64,000 nucleotides of DNA, taken from the NCBI RefSeq assembly GCF_004322755.1, contig NZ_CP036401.1, forward strand, positions 4,340,001-4,404,000, given 5' to 3'. Every line of letters begins with the position of its first letter. Position 1 is the first letter of the stretch. Positions 35,370-47,438 of this stretch are shown piece after piece. The notes under the pieces are model-generated. The model saw only the letters and a program-made list of their open reading frames with translations, searched no databases and was not told the DNA's origin. Made by a program: the position numbers and the translations under genes. The stretch comes from Pseudoduganella albidiflava. Its GTDB lineage: Bacteria > Pseudomonadota > Gammaproteobacteria > Burkholderiales > Burkholderiaceae_D.

Positions 35370-38300
35370 ATGAACTTTCCCCGCTTCTTCGTCGACAAGC
35401 CGATCTTCGCGGCCGTGCTGTCGATCCTGATCTTCGTGGCCGGCCTCATGTCCATCGTCTCGCTGCCCATTTCCGAGTACCCGGAAGTGGTGCCGCCGTC
35501 CGTCGTGGTGCGCGCCCAGTATCCCGGCGCGAACCCGAAGGTGATCGCCGAAACGGTGGCCGCGCCGCTGGAAGAGCAGATCAACGGCGTCGAGCACATG
35601 CTGTACATGGATTCAAAGGGCACTTCCGATGGCGCGCTGGCGCTGACCGTCACATTCAAGGTGGGCACCAATGTCGAGCAGGCCGAAACCCAGGTGCAGA
35701 ACCGCGTGCAGCGCGCCCTGCCCCGCCTGCCCGAGGAAGTGCGGCAGATCGGCGTGACGACGGCCAAGTCGTCGCCCAACCTGACGCTGGTGGCCCACCT
35801 GGTGTCGCCGAAGGGCCGCTATGACGACGTCTACCTGCGCAACTACGTGGTGCTGAACGTGAAGGACCAGCTGTCGCGCATTCCCGGCATGGGCGAAGTG
35901 ATCCTGTTCGGCGCCGGCGACTACGCGATGCGCGTATGGATCGACCCGCAGAAGCTGGCCGCGCGGAGCATGACCGCGGCCGACGTGACGGACGCGATCC
36001 GCGAGCAGAACGTGCAGGTGGCGGCCGGCGTGGTGGGCGCCTCGCCCACCAAGGGTTCGCAGTTCCAGCTCACCGTCAACACCACCGGGCGCCTGAAGAC
36101 GGTCGACGAATTCGGCGCCATCATCGTGCGCACCGGCGAGGACGGCGCCGTCACGCTGCTGCGCGACGTGGCCCGCATCGAACTGGGCTCGAACTCGTAT
36201 TCGCTGCGCTCGCTGCTGAACAACAAGTCGGCGGCCGCGATCGGCATCTTCGAGGCGCCCGGCGCGAATGCGCTGCAGCTTTCCGAGGACGTGCGCGCCA
36301 CGCTGAAACGGCTGGAGGCGGACTTCCCGGAGGACGTGGAATGGCAGGTCGTCTACGATCCCACGCAGTTCGTGCGCGAGTCGATCCGCGCCGTCATCCA
36401 TACGCTGCTCGAAGCGGTGGCGCTGGTGGTGCTGGTGGTGATCGTGTTCCTGCAGACGTGGCGCGCTTCGATCATCCCGCTGCTGGCGGTGCCGGTGTCG
36501 ATCGTGGGCACCTTCGCCGTGATGCTGATGTTCGGCTTTTCGATCAACACGCTGTCGCTGTTCGGCCTCGTGCTGGCCATCGGCATCGTGGTCGACGACG
36601 CCATCGTGGTGGTGGAGAACGTCGAGCGCAACATCGCCGCCGGGCTGACACCGCACGATGCGACGATCCAGGCGATGAAGGAAGTGTCGGGCCCGATCAT
36701 CGCGATCGCGCTGGTGCTGTGCGCGGTGTTCGTGCCGATCGCCTTCGTGGCGGGGCTGACCGGCCAGTTCTACCGCCAGTTCGCGCTGACCATCGCGATC
36801 TCCACCGTGATCTCGGCACTGTGTTCGCTGACGCTGGCGCCGGCCTTGTCGGCGGCCCTGCTGCGCGCCCACGATGCGCCGAAGGATCGCCTGACGCGCG
36901 CCATGGACAAGGTACTGGGGCCGTTCTTCGGCTGGTTCAACCGCTTCTTCGGCCGCGCCTCCGCCTCCTACGGCCGCGGCGTGCAGGGCGTGATGGCGCG
37001 CAAGAGCCTGGGCATCGGCGTCTACCTGGTCCTGACCGTGGCCGCCGTGTTCGTGTTCCGCGCGGTGCCGGCCGGCTTCGTGCCGCAGCAGGACAAGCAG
37101 TACCTGGTCGGCTTCGCGCAATTGCCCGACGCGGCCACGCTGGACCGCACCGACGCGGTGATCCGCCGCATGTCGGCCATCGCCAAGGATGTGCCGGGCG
37201 TGATGGACTCGGTGGCCTTTCCCGGCCTGTCGATCAACGGCTTCATCAACGCGCCGAACACCGGCATCGTGTTCATCGGCCTGAAACCGTTCGACCAGAG
37301 GACGTCGGGCGACCTGTCGGGCGACGCCATCGCGGCCGAGGTCAACAAGCGGCTGGGGGCCATCGAGGATGCCTTCATCATGGTATTCCCGCCGCCGCCC
37401 GTGAACGGCCTGGGCTCGATCGGCGGCTTCAAGATGATGGTCGAGGACCGCGGCAATCTCGGCTACGACGCGCTGTACGGCGCGGTGCAGGCGCTGCAGG
37501 CCAAGGCGTGGCAGAATCCGCAGCTGGCCGGCGTGTTTTCCAGCTACCAGATCAACGTGCCGCAACTGTTCGCCGATGTCGACCGCACGCGCGCCAAGCA
37601 GCTCGGCGTGCCGCTGCAGTCCGTGTACCAGGCCTTGCAGATCAACCTCGGCTCGCTGTACGTGAACGACTTCAACCAGTTCGGCCGCACCTACCAGGTG
37701 GTGGTGCAGGCCGATGCGCCTTTCCGTTCGCAGCGCGAGCAGATCGCCCAGCTGAAGGTGCGCAGCGACAAGGGCGAGATGATTCCCCTGTCGTCGCTGA
37801 TGCGCCTCAGCGACACGTACGGGCCGGACATGGTGAACCGCTACAACGCCTACCTGGCGGCCGACATCAGCGGCGGTCCGGCGCCGGGCGTATCGTCCGG
37901 CCAGGCCCAGGAAGCGATGACGGCCCTGGCGCGCGACACGCTGCCCAAGGGGATCACGTATGAATGGACCGAACTGACGTACCAGGAAATCCTGTCCGGG
38001 AACACGATGGTGTTCGTCTTCCCGCTGTGCGTGCTGCTGGTCTTCCTCGTGCTGGCCGCGCAGTATGAAAGCTGGACCCTGCCGCTGGCCGTGATCCTGA
38101 TCGTGCCCATGTCGATCCTGTGCGCGCTGGTCGGCGTGAAGCTCACCGGCGGCGACAACAATGTGTTCACGCAGATCGCCCTGTTCGTGCTGGTCGGGCT
38201 GGCGTCGAAGAACGCGATCCTGATCGTGGAATTCGCCCGCGAACTGGAAGACCATGGCCGCAGCGTGGTGCAGGCCGCGCTGGAAGCCTGCCGGCTGCGG

Positions 38301-38558
38301 CTGCGGCCGATCCTGATGACGTCGATCGCCTTCATCATGGGCGTGCTGCCGCTGGTGTTTTCCAGCGGCGCCGGCGCCGAGATGCGGCACGCCATGGGCG
38401 TCGCCGTGTTCGCCGGCATGCTGGGGGTGACCTTCTTCGGCCTGTTCCTCACGCCGCTGTTCTACGTGCTGCTGCGCACCTTTGCCCTGCGCATCTCCGG
38501 CAGCGCGCCGCACAAGCGGCATCATGCGGATACGGGGCTGGGCGGGGTCGTGAAGTAA
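35370..38558 (+). CDS. RND multidrug efflux permease (MexF/AcrB-like)
   Basis: This proton-driven inner-membrane pump exports amphiphilic drugs or other compounds. The 1062-residue product has the family start MNFPRFFVDKPIFAAVLSI, twelve predicted membrane helices and the proton-relay aspartates in GIVVDDAIVVVEN (TM4). FVLVGLASKNAILIVEFA and RLRPILMTSIAFIMGVLPL lie near the end. The sequence SEYPEVVPPSVVV is of the MexF type, not AcrB. No outer-membrane channel gene follows; a family A repeat does. Confidence 0.95.
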   Translation: MNFPRFFVDKPIFAAVLSILIFVAGLMSIVSLPISEYPEVVPPSVVVRAQYPGANPKVIAETVAAPLEEQINGVEHMLYMDSKGTSDGALALTVTFKVGTNVEQAETQVQNRVQRALPRLPEEVRQIGVTTAKSSPNLTLVAHLVSPKGRYDDVYLRNYVVLNVKDQLSRIPGMGEVILFGAGDYAMRVWIDPQKLAARSMTAADVTDAIREQNVQVAAGVVGASPTKGSQFQLTVNTTGRLKTVDEFGAIIVRTGEDGAVTLLRDVARIELGSNSYSLRSLLNNKSAAAIGIFEAPGANALQLSEDVRATLKRLEADFPEDVEWQVVYDPTQFVRESIRAVIHTLLEAVALVVLVVIVFLQTWRASIIPLLAVPVSIVGTFAVMLMFGFSINTLSLFGLVLAIGIVVDDAIVVVENVERNIAAGLTPHDATIQAMKEVSGPIIAIALVLCAVFVPIAFVAGLTGQFYRQFALTIAISTVISALCSLTLAPALSAALLRAHDAPKDRLTRAMDKVLGPFFGWFNRFFGRASASYGRGVQGVMARKSLGIGVYLVLTVAAVFVFRAVPAGFVPQQDKQYLVGFAQLPDAATLDRTDAVIRRMSAIAKDVPGVMDSVAFPGLSINGFINAPNTGIVFIGLKPFDQRTSGDLSGDAIAAEVNKRLGAIEDAFIMVFPPPPVNGLGSIGGFKMMVEDRGNLGYDALYGAVQALQAKAWQNPQLAGVFSSYQINVPQLFADVDRTRAKQLGVPLQSVYQALQINLGSLYVNDFNQFGRTYQVVVQADAPFRSQREQIAQLKVRSDKGEMIPLSSLMRLSDTYGPDMVNRYNAYLAADISGGPAPGVSSGQAQEAMTALARDTLPKGITYEWTELTYQEILSGNTMVFVFPLCVLLVFLVLAAQYESWTLPLAVILIVPMSILCALVGVKLTGGDNNVFTQIALFVLVGLASKNAILIVEFARELEDHGRSVVQAALEACRLRLRPILMTSIAFIMGVLPLVFSSGAGAEMRHAMGVAVFAGMLGVTFFGLFLTPLFYVLLRTFALRISGSAPHKRHHADTGLGGVVK

Positions 38559-38609
38559 CGCTGGAGGTCGCGGGGGCGGAACACCGCATATTGAAAGCGC
38601 ATGCATTCA

Positions 38610-38815
38610 CCCCAACGGCGAAGGGCCGGGGTCAGGAAGAAGCCCTGGCATGCATGCCAGGGCCGTTTCGCAGGCGCGAAGCATGCTTCGCGAAACCCCT
38701 GCTTCACCCCGCCGGGGCGTAGTCGGGGTTTCAAGGAGCATCGCTCCTTGCCGACGTAGCGGTACTGGCCTGCGAGCCAGTATTCCCCCCTGACCCCGGC
38801 ACTTGCACTTGGGGT
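38610..38815. repeat. Family A dispersed palindromic repeat, extended form (copy 4)
   Basis: This 206-base copy fills most of the 313-base gap after the RND pump. It contains the long-form module plus a second inserted module (about 38706-38797) with the inverted stretch AAGGAGCATCGCTCCTT and ACTGGCCTGCGAGCCAGT. The CCCCAA and TTGGGG ends are kept, so insertion of modules inside fixed ends seems to be how the family grows. Confidence 0.85.
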
Positions 38816-38871
38816 GGCTTATACAAGCTGCATCAAAACACCGCCAACCTCAACATCAAGCCTCGCCAGCA

Positions 38872-39654
38872 TCACGCCGCGATCGCCATCTCCACCGTCC
38901 CATCCACGCCGTAGTGCTTCGCATACCGAGAGTCCAGGTTCGCCAGCGGCATCAGCAGGAACAGGTCGGCGCTGTCGAAGTCGGGGTCCCAGGCCGGATC
39001 GCCGCACACCCAGGCGCCCGAACGCATGTAGCCTTTCAGCAGCGGCGGCAGGATCGCGCTGGCGGCGGGTTCGATCCGGCTGTGCGGGAATGGCAGGTGC
39101 GGCGTGACGCGGTATTCGGCGGGACCCATGCGCGTTTCGCGCAATTCGCGGAACACGGCGACGGCGTTATGGCCGCCGTCGGCCAGGCTGATGCTGGCGC
39201 AGCCGGCCAGGTAGTCGCAGCCATGCCGGTGCATGTACTCGGCCAGCGCCGCCCACAGCAGCATGATGACGCTGCCGCCGCGATAGCTGGGGTGGATGCA
39301 GGCGCGTCCGGCTTCGATGATGCGGCTGCGCAGCGGGTTCAGGCGGCCCATGTCGAACTCGCCCTCGGAATAAAGCCGGCCCAGCCGGCGCGCGCCGGCC
39401 GGCGCCAGCACGCGATAGGTGCCCACCACTTCCTGCGTGATGGCGTCGCGCACCAGCAGGTGGTCGCAGTGTTCGTCGAACTCGTCGCAATCGAGGCCGT
39501 CCGGCCGCGCCAGCGCCGCCAGGTCCATGCCTTCGATGAAGACGCGGTAGCGCAGGCGCTGCGCTTCGCGCAATTCCTCGGGGCTGGCGGCGATGCTCGT
39601 GATGAGGCGGGGGCGCGGGGCGCGCGTGCCGGTGGCGATGGTCGTCTGCTGCAT
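38872..39654 (-). CDS. GNAT-type N-acyltransferase, OlsB-like (ornithine-lipid synthesis)
   Basis: The 260-residue product belongs to the acyl-ACP N-acyltransferase (hemolysin-like, Acetyltransf_5) group. The conserved AQRLRYRVFIEGM, DEFDEHCDHLLVRD, GRLYSEGEFDM, RACIHPSYRGGSVIMLLWAAL and LPPLLKGYMRSGAWVCGDPA stretches are visible. OlsB adds a 3-hydroxyacyl chain to ornithine; the second acyltransferase (OlsA) is not nearby, so the exact substrate is uncertain. It is monocistronic and converges with the RND operon. Confidence 0.8.
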   Translation of the reverse strand: MQQTTIATGTRAPRPRLITSIAASPEELREAQRLRYRVFIEGMDLAALARPDGLDCDEFDEHCDHLLVRDAITQEVVGTYRVLAPAGARRLGRLYSEGEFDMGRLNPLRSRIIEAGRACIHPSYRGGSVIMLLWAALAEYMHRHGCDYLAGCASISLADGGHNAVAVFRELRETRMGPAEYRVTPHLPFPHSRIEPAASAILPPLLKGYMRSGAWVCGDPAWDPDFDSADLFLLMPLANLDSRYAKHYGVDGTVEMAIAA

Positions 39655-39820
39655 GCTTCGTCCTCTCGGTGAAGTGGAGACGAAGCACAGCGTAGCGATG
39701 GATTACTTCAACAACATGACAGCGGCGTGTCGGTTCGGTGACCGTGGCGCCGGCGCATCAGCTTCCAGGCTGGAAGCCGGTGCGCGGCGCACGGCCGGCG
39801 CGGCCGGGTTTCCCCGGTCC

Positions 39821-40528
39821 TCAGTCCTTCTTCGGGCGGCCCGTCTTCAGTTGCGGCAGCGAGGCGAGCACGCTCTGCAGCGTGGCCATGTCGATCTGGC
39901 TGATCAGCGCCACGCCGATGCGCAGCAGTTCGCTTTTCTTGATCTCGAAGCCGGCTTTCAGGCACGCCTTCTTCACGTCGCCGAGCACCGCGTATTCCGC
40001 TTCCGGCATCGTGAAGCTGTCGCGCACCAGGCGTTCCTTGCGCGGCGCCACGGCCTTCTCGGCCGGCTTTGCCACGGCCTTCGCTGCCTTGGCCGGCTTG
40101 GCGGCCGCCTTGGTGGCCTTGGCCGGTTTCGCTTCGGCCGCCGCCGGTGCCGCCTTCGCAGCCTTCACCGGTGCCTGGGCTGGCGCAGCCTTGGCCTTGG
40201 CCGGCTTGGCGGCGGGCTTGGCGGGCACTTCCGCTTCCGCCTTGGCTACCGGCTTGGCGGCCGGCTTGGCATCCGGCGTGGCGGCCGGCTTGGCGGCTTT
40301 CGGCTTGGCAGTCACCGCCGCGTCCGCCTTTGGTGCGGCTTTCGGCGCTTTCGCCCTGGCTGGCGCGGCAGGCTGCGACTCGATGACGGCTGCTTCCTTC
40401 ACGGCGCCTTCCTTGCCGGCGCTCTTGCGCGCCGCCGGCCGGGTGGCCGGCTTGTCGGCGGCCGCGGGCGCGGCGGGCTTGGTGGCGGTATCGGCGGAAG
40501 TCTTGATCACGTCGGTTTTGGCATTCAT
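39821..40528 (-). CDS. Histone-H1-like lysine/alanine/proline-rich protein with a folded C-terminus
   Basis: Residues 1 to about 165 consist of repeated KPAAKPAKA / KAAPA segments typical of H1-like DNA-binding tails. The last 70 residues are of ordinary composition (RKERLVRDSFTMPEAEYAVL, then DVKKACLKAGFEIKKSELLR...SQIDMATLQSVLASL) and look helical and folded. A role in nucleoid structure is the usual assumption for such tails, but the C-terminal domain is not one I can name. AGGAGC precedes the ATG. The 91 bases upstream are very AT-rich (TATATATTATTTATATAG), an AT-rich promoter. Confidence 0.75.
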   Translation of the reverse strand: MNAKTDVIKTSADTATKPAAPAAADKPATRPAARKSAGKEGAVKEAAVIESQPAAPARAKAPKAAPKADAAVTAKPKAAKPAATPDAKPAAKPVAKAEAEVPAKPAAKPAKAKAAPAQAPVKAAKAAPAAAEAKPAKATKAAAKPAKAAKAVAKPAEKAVAPRKERLVRDSFTMPEAEYAVLGDVKKACLKAGFEIKKSELLRIGVALISQIDMATLQSVLASLPQLKTGRPKKD

Positions 40529-40619
40529 GGATGCTCCTGGAAAAGTTGAACTATATAAATAATATATACTATTTTCAGGGAAAGAGCACCTGCCCCTTCA
40601 TTTCTTATGGAATCTCAAG

Positions 40620-41083
40620 TTACCCGCTTGCATTTCCGTCGGCACTCCCGGGGCGCCGGGCCAGCAGGGCCTCGAGTTCCGCGTTGCGGCTGGCCAGTTC
40701 GCGGCGCGCCGCGCGCAGCGCCAGGTGGGTGGCGACGCGCGCGAACAGGATAGGCGGGCTGACCGGCCGGGTGATGTAGTCGACCGCCCCCGCCGCCAGG
40801 CCGCGCGCCTCGTCTTCCGGCTGGCTCTTCGCCGTCAGCAGGATCACCGGCACATCGGCGCTGCGCGGGTCCCGCACGATGCGCCGGCACGCTTCATGGC
40901 CATCCATGTCCGGCATCATCACATCCAGCAGCACCAGGTCGACCCCGCCGGCCGCCAGGATCTGCAGGGCCGTGGCGCCGTTGGTGGCCACCTTGGTCCG
41001 GTACCGGTCCTTCAGCAGCGCCGTCAGCAGCATGATGTTGTCCGGCGTATCGTCGACGATGAGGATAGTGGGACGGTCGGCAT

Positions 41084-41087
<4 letters not shown>
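40620..41087 (-). CDS. Single-domain response regulator
   Basis: The 155-residue product is a CheY-like receiver (residues about 8-125): acidic pocket DD near residues 12-13, phospho-acceptor Asp in LLDVMMPDMDG, the threonine in LLTAKS, and a lysine-to-arginine change at the usual KP position (YITRPVSP). A short helical tail rich in arginine and glutamate follows, without a DNA-binding or GGDEF domain. Its ATG overlaps the stop codon of the hybrid kinase (ATGA). The missing lysine could change its phosphorylation response. Confidence 0.87.
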
Positions 41088-44559
<3,472 letters not shown>

Positions 44560-44563
<4 letters not shown>

Positions 44564-45393
44564 GGCTGCTTGTCCTTGCCGGCCGCCGGCACTGCGGATT
44601 TCTCGAGCTTGCGGTATTGCTCGCCGTTGCGCACGGCTTCCACGGCGTCCCAGATGCGCCGCGCCAGCTGCGGCTGGCGTTCGACCAGCCGGTGCGACAG
44701 CAGCAGGAAATACGGTTTCTCGACCAGTGGCAGCGGCAGCGCCTCGATCTGCGGGCCATACGGCCCGGTCAGCAGCGTGCGCGCATCGCTGCCGCCCACG
44801 GCCGCAGCGGCCAGCCGCCCGGCCAGCAGCTTGCGCACCAGCTCATCGGAACGCTGGCTGCCTTCGTCGACGGTGACGTTCAGGCTGCGCAGCAGGTCGG
44901 TGACGGAATAGCCCAGCTGGGCGCCGATGGCGCCATCCACGTTGTGCAGCGCCTTGCCATCCCATTCCACGCTGCTGCCCTTGCGGCGGATCAGGATGTA
45001 GCGGTCGATGTGCATGCGCTTGGCCACGTCCGGCGTGGCACCGCCGGGATATTCGCCGACCTCGCGGCGGTCGGTCTTGAAGCTGACGGCGAATGCGCCA
45101 TCGACCGCGTTGGCCTTCAGCTGGGCCAGGCAGCGCTTCCACGGCATGCTCTGGAAATCGAAGCGGATCCCTTCTCGCTGGCCCACCAGCTTGAGCAGCT
45201 CGAAGTTCAGGCCGCGGCCATCCTCGGTGCGCCACGGCTGCACGTTGGCCCGTTCGTAGCACAGCGTGATGGCCGGCGGCGCGCCGGCCTGCAGGGCATA
45301 CGCGGACACGGCGGCCAGCCCGGCGCCGATGCCCAGCACATTCACCAACAGCTTCCTGCGCCACGCGCTCCCGACCGCCATCCCCGCCTCCAT
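44560..45393 (-). CDS. Periplasmic solute-binding protein (transporter-type, SBP_bac_3-like)
   Basis: The 277-residue product has an N-terminal membrane/signal helix and a bilobed amino-acid-type binding fold (ITLCYERANVQPW, NFELLKLVGQREGIRFDF, MPWKRCLAQLKANAVDGAFA). No transporter genes are linked to it. Its stop codon overlaps the start of the hybrid kinase, so it most likely acts as the ligand-sensing partner of that kinase. I start at the ATG at 45393; a GTG at 45399 is possible. The ligand cannot be told from sequence. Confidence 0.85.
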
Positions 45394-45568
45394 GCTCACA
45401 AGCCTATAGTGTAAGCAAAACTACAAGGCAGGGGTACATTCTCTTTGACAATATTTCCGGTCGGACGCCGGCGCTTGCCGCCAGTGCCGGTCAGGCGCCC
45501 CCGGTCTGCGGCTTCGGGTGCCGTCGGCTTGCGGCATCGGGCACCCTGGCCATCCGGTGTCGCCGTGC

Positions 45569-46315
45569 TCAGCCGGTCAGTTCGACCGTGCGGCCGTTCA
45601 GTGGCTGCACGGGGCGCGCGTTCATCCGGTACAGCTTGCGGAATGCGGCCAGCTGCGCCTTCGACACTTCCACCGGCTGCTTCAGCACCTGCCAGTGCAC
45701 CCCTTCGCTGCATGGCGGCGTCGTCAGCGATCCCATGTAGGCATAGTAGGCATGCTGCGCCGGCAACAGCGCGGCCGCGTCGAACGCGCCGTCGATGGGG
45801 TGCCTGTCCCCCGCATGCGCGGGCAGCTCGGCGAACACCGGCTTGAGCGCGGCATTTTCCCTGCCCTGCCTGAACAGCACGGCCACCACCGCCAGTTCGC
45901 CGGCAGCATTCCGGTGCACCATATGGGCCACCAGCGGATAGCGCTTGCCGTGGATCTTTTCCTCGCTCGGGGTATGGAAGTGGACCTGCACCAGCTGGTA
46001 GTCGCCGCTGGCCAGGTGCACCGCGCCGCCCTGCGCCAGGTTGACCTGCACGGTGTGGCCGGTGTTGACGATATCGGCCGCGCTGGCGGCGTAGTCGAAA
46101 CCGATCGGTGCCGGCGCACCGGCCTTTTCATGGCGGATGTCGATCGGCGACTGGGCCTTGCCCAGCTTGCAGGCGGAGAAATCCTGCTCCAGTTCGCCCC
46201 AATGGGCGGTACCGGCCTTGCCCGTGTATTCCCAGTGCGCCGCGGCCTTGTCCGCCGCGTGCGCGCCGCCCATGGCAGCCAGTGCGGCCGCCAGCATTAC
46301 CAGTGTCTTTTTCAT
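45569..46315 (-). CDS. Alpha-type carbonic anhydrase, periplasmic
   Basis: The enzyme interconverts CO2 and bicarbonate. The 248-residue product has a signal peptide (cut after AHA), zinc ligands His112 and His114 (VHFHTPSE) and His131 (AHMVH), QSPIDIR near residue 56, and SLTTPPCSEGV. Cys49 and the cysteine in TPPCSEG can form the usual disulfide. The start at 46315 (MKKTLVMLAA) is chosen over the longer reading from 46372, which lacks a signal peptide at its start. It appears monocistronic. Confidence 0.94.
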   Translation of the reverse strand: MKKTLVMLAAALAAMGGAHAADKAAAHWEYTGKAGTAHWGELEQDFSACKLGKAQSPIDIRHEKAGAPAPIGFDYAASAADIVNTGHTVQVNLAQGGAVHLASGDYQLVQVHFHTPSEEKIHGKRYPLVAHMVHRNAAGELAVVAVLFRQGRENAALKPVFAELPAHAGDRHPIDGAFDAAALLPAQHAYYAYMGSLTTPPCSEGVHWQVLKQPVEVSKAQLAAFRKLYRMNARPVQPLNGRTVELTG

Positions 46316-46604
46316 GATGATCCCGTTCGTTGAAGGTGCATGGTGCAGCGAACGCGCGGACCCGGTGGCCACGCAGTTCGCGCAGCGGCAACGTTAGCGA
46401 AGAGACCGCTAATATTTAGTTAAGGCAAGATGAGGAAATCCTTAAGGCGCCCTGCCCGCCCTGGCGGGAGGTGGCTTCCGTTGCAGCCGCCCGGGCAGTA
46501 TCCCCGGCCGGCGCGCGGCGCACCCCTCCCGGGAGGCATGGCCGCGGCGGGCGCAAAGGCCAGGCGTCTCCGTGGCGGGCAGGCACCCGCGACGGAGACG
46601 GTCG
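46316..46604. other. Gap between exoD and the carbonic anhydrase gene
   Basis: These bases hold the upstream region of the carbonic anhydrase gene and the downstream side of exoD. The only notable part is an AT-richer stretch at about 46396-46440 (TTAGCGAAGAGACCGCTAAT, an imperfect inverted repeat, then TATTTAGTTAAGG), which may hold the promoter. I see no gene here. Confidence 0.35.
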
Positions 46605-46644
46605 ATCAGGCTTTCAGGCGCTCAGGCGCTCAGGCGCTCAGGCG
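46605..46644. repeat. 8-bp tandem array across the exoD stop codon
   Basis: Five units run from 46605 to 46644. Three are perfect CTCAGGCG (46621-46644) and two are variants (ATCAGGCT, TTCAGGCG). On the exoD strand each reads CGCCTGAG and contains TGA; the exoD stop codon is 46632-46630. Confidence 0.85.
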
Positions 46645-47253
46645 ATCGAACGCTTCGCGCGCCGCCAGGCCGCCGCCGGTGATGAGCACGCCGAAATAGG
46701 CGATCGTGGCCAGGTTGGCCAGGTAGCCCAGCAGCACGCACACGCCGTCGCGCTGCAGCAGGCCGATGGCGAAGAACAGCAGCGCGACGGCCGGCAAGGT
46801 ATTGCTGAACGGGATCATCCCGAACGGCATCATCAACAGCACGGCGCCCAGGATCATCGAGGCGTTGTTCATGCGGTCCGCGGTGCCCTCGGCCACCAGC
46901 CAGCCGATCCGGTTCGGGCGGCTGACCCGTTCGATCTTCTGCAGCCACGGCAGCGCCTTGCGCAGTACCGGGCGCAGTTTCTTGGTGCCGATGACCTTGT
47001 CCTTCATGCGCGCGGGCAGCCACAGGTCGCGGCCGAACAGGCGCGACAGGCCGATCAGCAGGATCGCGCCGCCGAATACCGTGCTGACCCCGGGAATCGA
47101 GACGGGAATCAGGAACACCAGCGTGAGCAGGGCGGTCAGCAGCAGCAGGCCGTCGTTGCCGACTCGGTGGACCAGTTCGCTCAGCGTGATGCCGGTACGC
47201 GGCAGCGAGCGGACCAGCGTGCGGATTCGTTGTGAAATGCTTTCACCGTGCAT
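46630..47253 (-). CDS. exoD: ExoD family membrane protein
   Basis: The 207-residue inner-membrane protein matches ExoD, linked in rhizobia to exopolysaccharide production and alkali tolerance, with unknown biochemistry. At least four hydrophobic segments are visible (LLLLTALLTLVFLIPVSIPG, ILLIGLSRLFG, LGAVLLMMPFGMIPFSN, and ALLFFAIGLLQRDG). No exopolysaccharide genes lie nearby. It is monocistronic, and its stop codon lies within an 8-bp tandem array. Confidence 0.87.
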   Translation of the reverse strand: MHGESISQRIRTLVRSLPRTGITLSELVHRVGNDGLLLLTALLTLVFLIPVSIPGVSTVFGGAILLIGLSRLFGRDLWLPARMKDKVIGTKKLRPVLRKALPWLQKIERVSRPNRIGWLVAEGTADRMNNASMILGAVLLMMPFGMIPFSNTLPAVALLFFAIGLLQRDGVCVLLGYLANLATIAYFGVLITGGGLAAREAFDRLSA

Positions 47254-47438
47254 AGGATTCTTTCGTGCTTGTTTGCTGTTATGCGCTGATATGCGCCGAT
47301 GTACGCTGATTTTAGCGAATGAGCGTCAATGCGCGCGTATTACCGTGCGCCCGCCGCGGCGGGCGGCGCCATAGTATAGCGAAAAATTGTCAAGCAGTTA
47401 AAAGTGCGTGCACCGTACGCACCTTCTGCGCATGCCCC

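Noticed and set aside
35613..38606. 997-codon open frame opposite the RND pump
   Set aside because: Its translation is a histidine/glutamine/arginine-rich shadow; the plus-strand RND protein has full family motifs.
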